DNA from: Halomonas sp. LR3S48
GTDB lineage: Bacteria > Pseudomonadota > Gammaproteobacteria > Pseudomonadales > Halomonadaceae
NCBI RefSeq assembly: GCF_025725665.1
Contig: NZ_CP107009.1
Location: forward strand, 4,526,001 to 4,590,000
Reading direction: 5' to 3'
Length of the DNA stretch: 64,000 bases
Positions 62,314 through 64,000 of the stretch are shown one piece after another. How positions within the stretch are numbered: position 1 is the stretch's first letter; every line of letters starts with the position of its first letter. The translations under genes were made by a program, and so were the position numbers. The notes below the pieces were generated by a model that saw only the letters and a program-made list of their open reading frames with translations, ran no database searches and was not told the DNA's origin.

Positions 62314-63606
62314 ATGACAACCGCCACCTGGTTTATCTTAATAGGTTCGCTGCTGCTGGTAGTGGGCTTGACTTTCTCCTATCTCAAGAGCGTTCCCGCC
62401 ACCTCTGCCATTGTATATCTTCTGATCGGATTCGTTGTGGGGCCCATGGGCTTCAACTTGTTTCATTTCAATCCGTTGGAAGAGTCGGCTCTGTTGGAGC
62501 TTCTGACCGAAATCGCCGTACTCATTTCCTTGTACTGCGCTGGCGTGAAAATGCCGGCGCCGGTGACCCTGAAGCGATGGCGAACTCCCCTGCAACTGGC
62601 GGTGGTCTCGATGGTGCTGACCGTCGGGCTTGTGACGCTGTTCGGCTACTACTGGCTCGCTCTCCCCCTCGGGGCAGCCGTGTTGCTGGGTGCCGTGGTG
62701 GCCCCGACCGACCCTGTACTGGCCACCGAGGTGCAGGTGCGTCACGCCGACGATACTGACCAACTCCGCTTTTCCTTGACCTGCGAGGCAGGAATGAACG
62801 ACGGCAGCGCCTTCCCGTTCGTGATGCTCGGCCTGGGCTTGCTGGGCCTGCACGACCTTGGCGACGCCGGCTGGCGGTGGCTGGTAGTGGATGTGCTGTG
62901 GGCAAGCGGTGCCGGTATCGGCATCGGTATCTTGGCGGGCGTTGGCGTCGGTTGGCTGGTAAACGCGATGCGCACCCGATTTGCGGACACGGCCTTTCTG
63001 GAAAGTTTTCTTGGCCTGGGATTGATCGCGTTCGCCTACGGAATCAGCTTGCTGGTGGATGCCTGGGGCTTCCTGGCCGTCTTTAGTGCAGCCGTGGCTC
63101 TGCGCCATACCGAATTGAAATTGGCCGGCCTCCAGCAAGGCTATTCGGCTCCGGTCGAGACACACCTGGAGGGTGGGCCACGAGCGATAGCACACGTGCA
63201 CGTTAGCGAAAGCTCTCTGGTATTCAACGAGCACCTCGAACGGCTGGCAGAAATCGTGCTGGTCTTACTGCTCGGCGGCTCACTCTTCTGGGATTCGTGG
63301 AGTTGGCGAGCCGTGGGCTTTGCGGCATTTGTGTTTTTTGTCGCCCGCCCCGTCAGTGTGCATCTCGGCGTACTGGGAAGCAGGGCGCCTAAGCGAATGC
63401 GCAACCTCATGGGCTGGTTTGGTGTTCGTGGTATTGGCTCGCTGTACTACCTTATGTACGCCATCCAGCATGGGCTGCCAGAGGAAATCGCGCTGGAGTT
63501 GATACACCTGATCCTCGTGGTGATTGCCCTGTCGATTCTGGTTCACGGGGTCAGCGTAAAGCCTACCATTGCGCGTTATTGGCGTTCGCGGAATCCTAGG
63601 GAATAG
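62314..63606 (+). CDS. Cation:proton antiporter, NhaP/CPA1 type
   Basis: 430-aa membrane protein with 12-13 membrane segments. Signatures are LLGAVVAPTDPVLATEVQV (TD motif), SLTCEAGMNDGSAFPFVMLG (ND ion-binding motif), MRNLMGWFGVRGIGSLYYL (conserved R in the last part). The loop VETHLEGGPRAIAHVHVSES is an insertion in the middle. It should exchange Na+ (or K+) for H+, an essential function in halophiles. Base composition appears lower in G+C than its neighbours. The ribosome binding site is weak. Confidence 0.88.
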   Translation: MTTATWFILIGSLLLVVGLTFSYLKSVPATSAIVYLLIGFVVGPMGFNLFHFNPLEESALLELLTEIAVLISLYCAGVKMPAPVTLKRWRTPLQLAVVSMVLTVGLVTLFGYYWLALPLGAAVLLGAVVAPTDPVLATEVQVRHADDTDQLRFSLTCEAGMNDGSAFPFVMLGLGLLGLHDLGDAGWRWLVVDVLWASGAGIGIGILAGVGVGWLVNAMRTRFADTAFLESFLGLGLIAFAYGISLLVDAWGFLAVFSAAVALRHTELKLAGLQQGYSAPVETHLEGGPRAIAHVHVSESSLVFNEHLERLAEIVLVLLLGGSLFWDSWSWRAVGFAAFVFFVARPVSVHLGVLGSRAPKRMRNLMGWFGVRGIGSLYYLMYAIQHGLPEEIALELIHLILVVIALSILVHGVSVKPTIARYWRSRNPRE

Positions 63607-63843
63607 CCCGAATAACCAGCCTTGCAGTAGATAGCCCTGCGGCTGCGCTTCAGCAAAATGCCGTCAATCCTTTCTATCGCTACTTTCTTGCCTGACTTTG
63701 ACAGCGCCGCGCAACCCAGCCAAATGGGAGTACGCTGGGGAGCAAAGCCACATCCGCCTGCTGGATTTCTAGCAAGCGATTGATTGGATTATGGGAATTT
63801 CTCATGCACTATTTTCAGATTCAGGGTATCGAGTAGCGTATCA
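63607..63843. other. Low-GC intergenic region, no gene seen
   Basis: 237 bp between the antiporter and a partial gene at the window end. Noticeably richer in A/T than the rest of the window. No ORF, tRNA or clear terminator found. Confidence 0.5.
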
Positions 63844-64000
63844 ATGAAGGCGAACCGGGCCGAGCCCTCAAGCAATCGCCTTCCCGCCGTGGTGCGGTGG
63901 GCGGGGCGCGTGGCGCTGGCCGCCTGTCTCAGCGTACCCGTGGCGGGCTGGGGGCAGGCGGCTTCTCCCGCCCCAAGCCCGGCCGATGGCGAAACAATCG
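63844..64000 (+). CDS. N-terminal part of an exported protein, truncated by window end
   Basis: 52 codons plus one base from ATG at 63844 to the window edge with no stop. Translation shows a positively charged start and a hydrophobic stretch RVALAACLSVPVAGWGQAAS, then PAPSPADGETI, i.e. a signal peptide ending near QAA. The cysteine LAAC could be a lipobox. No good ribosome binding site is seen, so the start is tentative and the product unknown. Confidence 0.5.
   Translation, partial: MKANRAEPSSNRLPAVVRWAGRVALAACLSVPVAGWGQAASPAPSPADGETI

Noticed and set aside
1..64000. CRISPR array, phage or insertion sequence
   Set aside because: No regularly spaced direct repeats, no transposase, integrase or phage structural genes were seen. 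The only tandem repeat is the coding 15-bp unit in the cytochrome gene.

Overview
The window looks like a chromosomal segment of a halophilic gammaproteobacterium, most likely a member of the Halomonadaceae (Halomonas or a close relative). The basis is the high GC content, the Pseudomonas-like gene blocks (dipeptidase-DUF5943-dgcA-dgcB-etfA-etfB; pyrE/crc/rph/yicC), the strong emphasis on glycine betaine, and several transporters typical of halophiles. Species assignment is inference; no 16S rRNA gene is present. I see no phage, insertion sequence or CRISPR array.

Layout. 0-8 kb: two tandem amino-acid ABC binding proteins, the peroxide-defence genes ahpC and ahpF with a good OxyR-like operator, a ChaN/PDZ protein and an MFS transporter. 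8.7-18.1 kb: a respiratory selenocysteine formate dehydrogenase operon (fdoGHI-fdhE) followed directly by selA, selB and selC (tRNA-Sec). fdoG is read through an in-frame TGA with a SECIS hairpin beside it. 19-26.3 kb: a second, soluble NAD-linked formate dehydrogenase operon (fdsGBA-fdhD-fdsD) divergent from its FdsR-type regulator. 26.3-42.7 kb: a glycine betaine catabolic region with gbcA/gbcB, glutathione-independent formaldehyde dehydrogenase fdhA, a BCCT transporter, the dipeptidase-DUF5943-dgcA-dgcB-etfA-etfB operon, and gbdR. 43-50.4 kb: an uncharacterised catabolic cluster (ThDP enzyme, NIPSNAP protein, DlgD-like dehydrogenase, tripartite tricarboxylate transporter, GntR/FadR regulator) tied together by shared operator-like sequences. 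50.5-64 kb: mostly housekeeping genes (tRNA-Arg, lhgO, cytochrome c, rep, trmL, yfaZ-like, pyrE, crc, rph, yicC), then a Na+/H+ antiporter and the start of an exported protein cut by the window end.

How it works together. Glycine betaine is imported by the BCCT carrier and demethylated by GbcAB to dimethylglycine. DgcAB, with its dedicated ETF, then gives sarcosine. Each of these steps releases formaldehyde. FdhA turns formaldehyde into formate, and the two formate dehydrogenases oxidise formate either to the quinone pool (Sec enzyme) or to NADH (Fds enzyme). About 34 kb (8.7-42.7 kb) can therefore be read as a one-carbon disposal and energy-recovery island attached to compatible-solute catabolism. 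Sarcosine oxidase and selD are not in the window and must lie elsewhere if the pathway is complete.

Gene starts were re-chosen where a better ribosome binding site or family alignment favoured them. Several genes use GTG or TTG starts, often inside the stop codon of the previous gene. Functional names come from reading the translated sequences and recalling family sequences; no database search was run.
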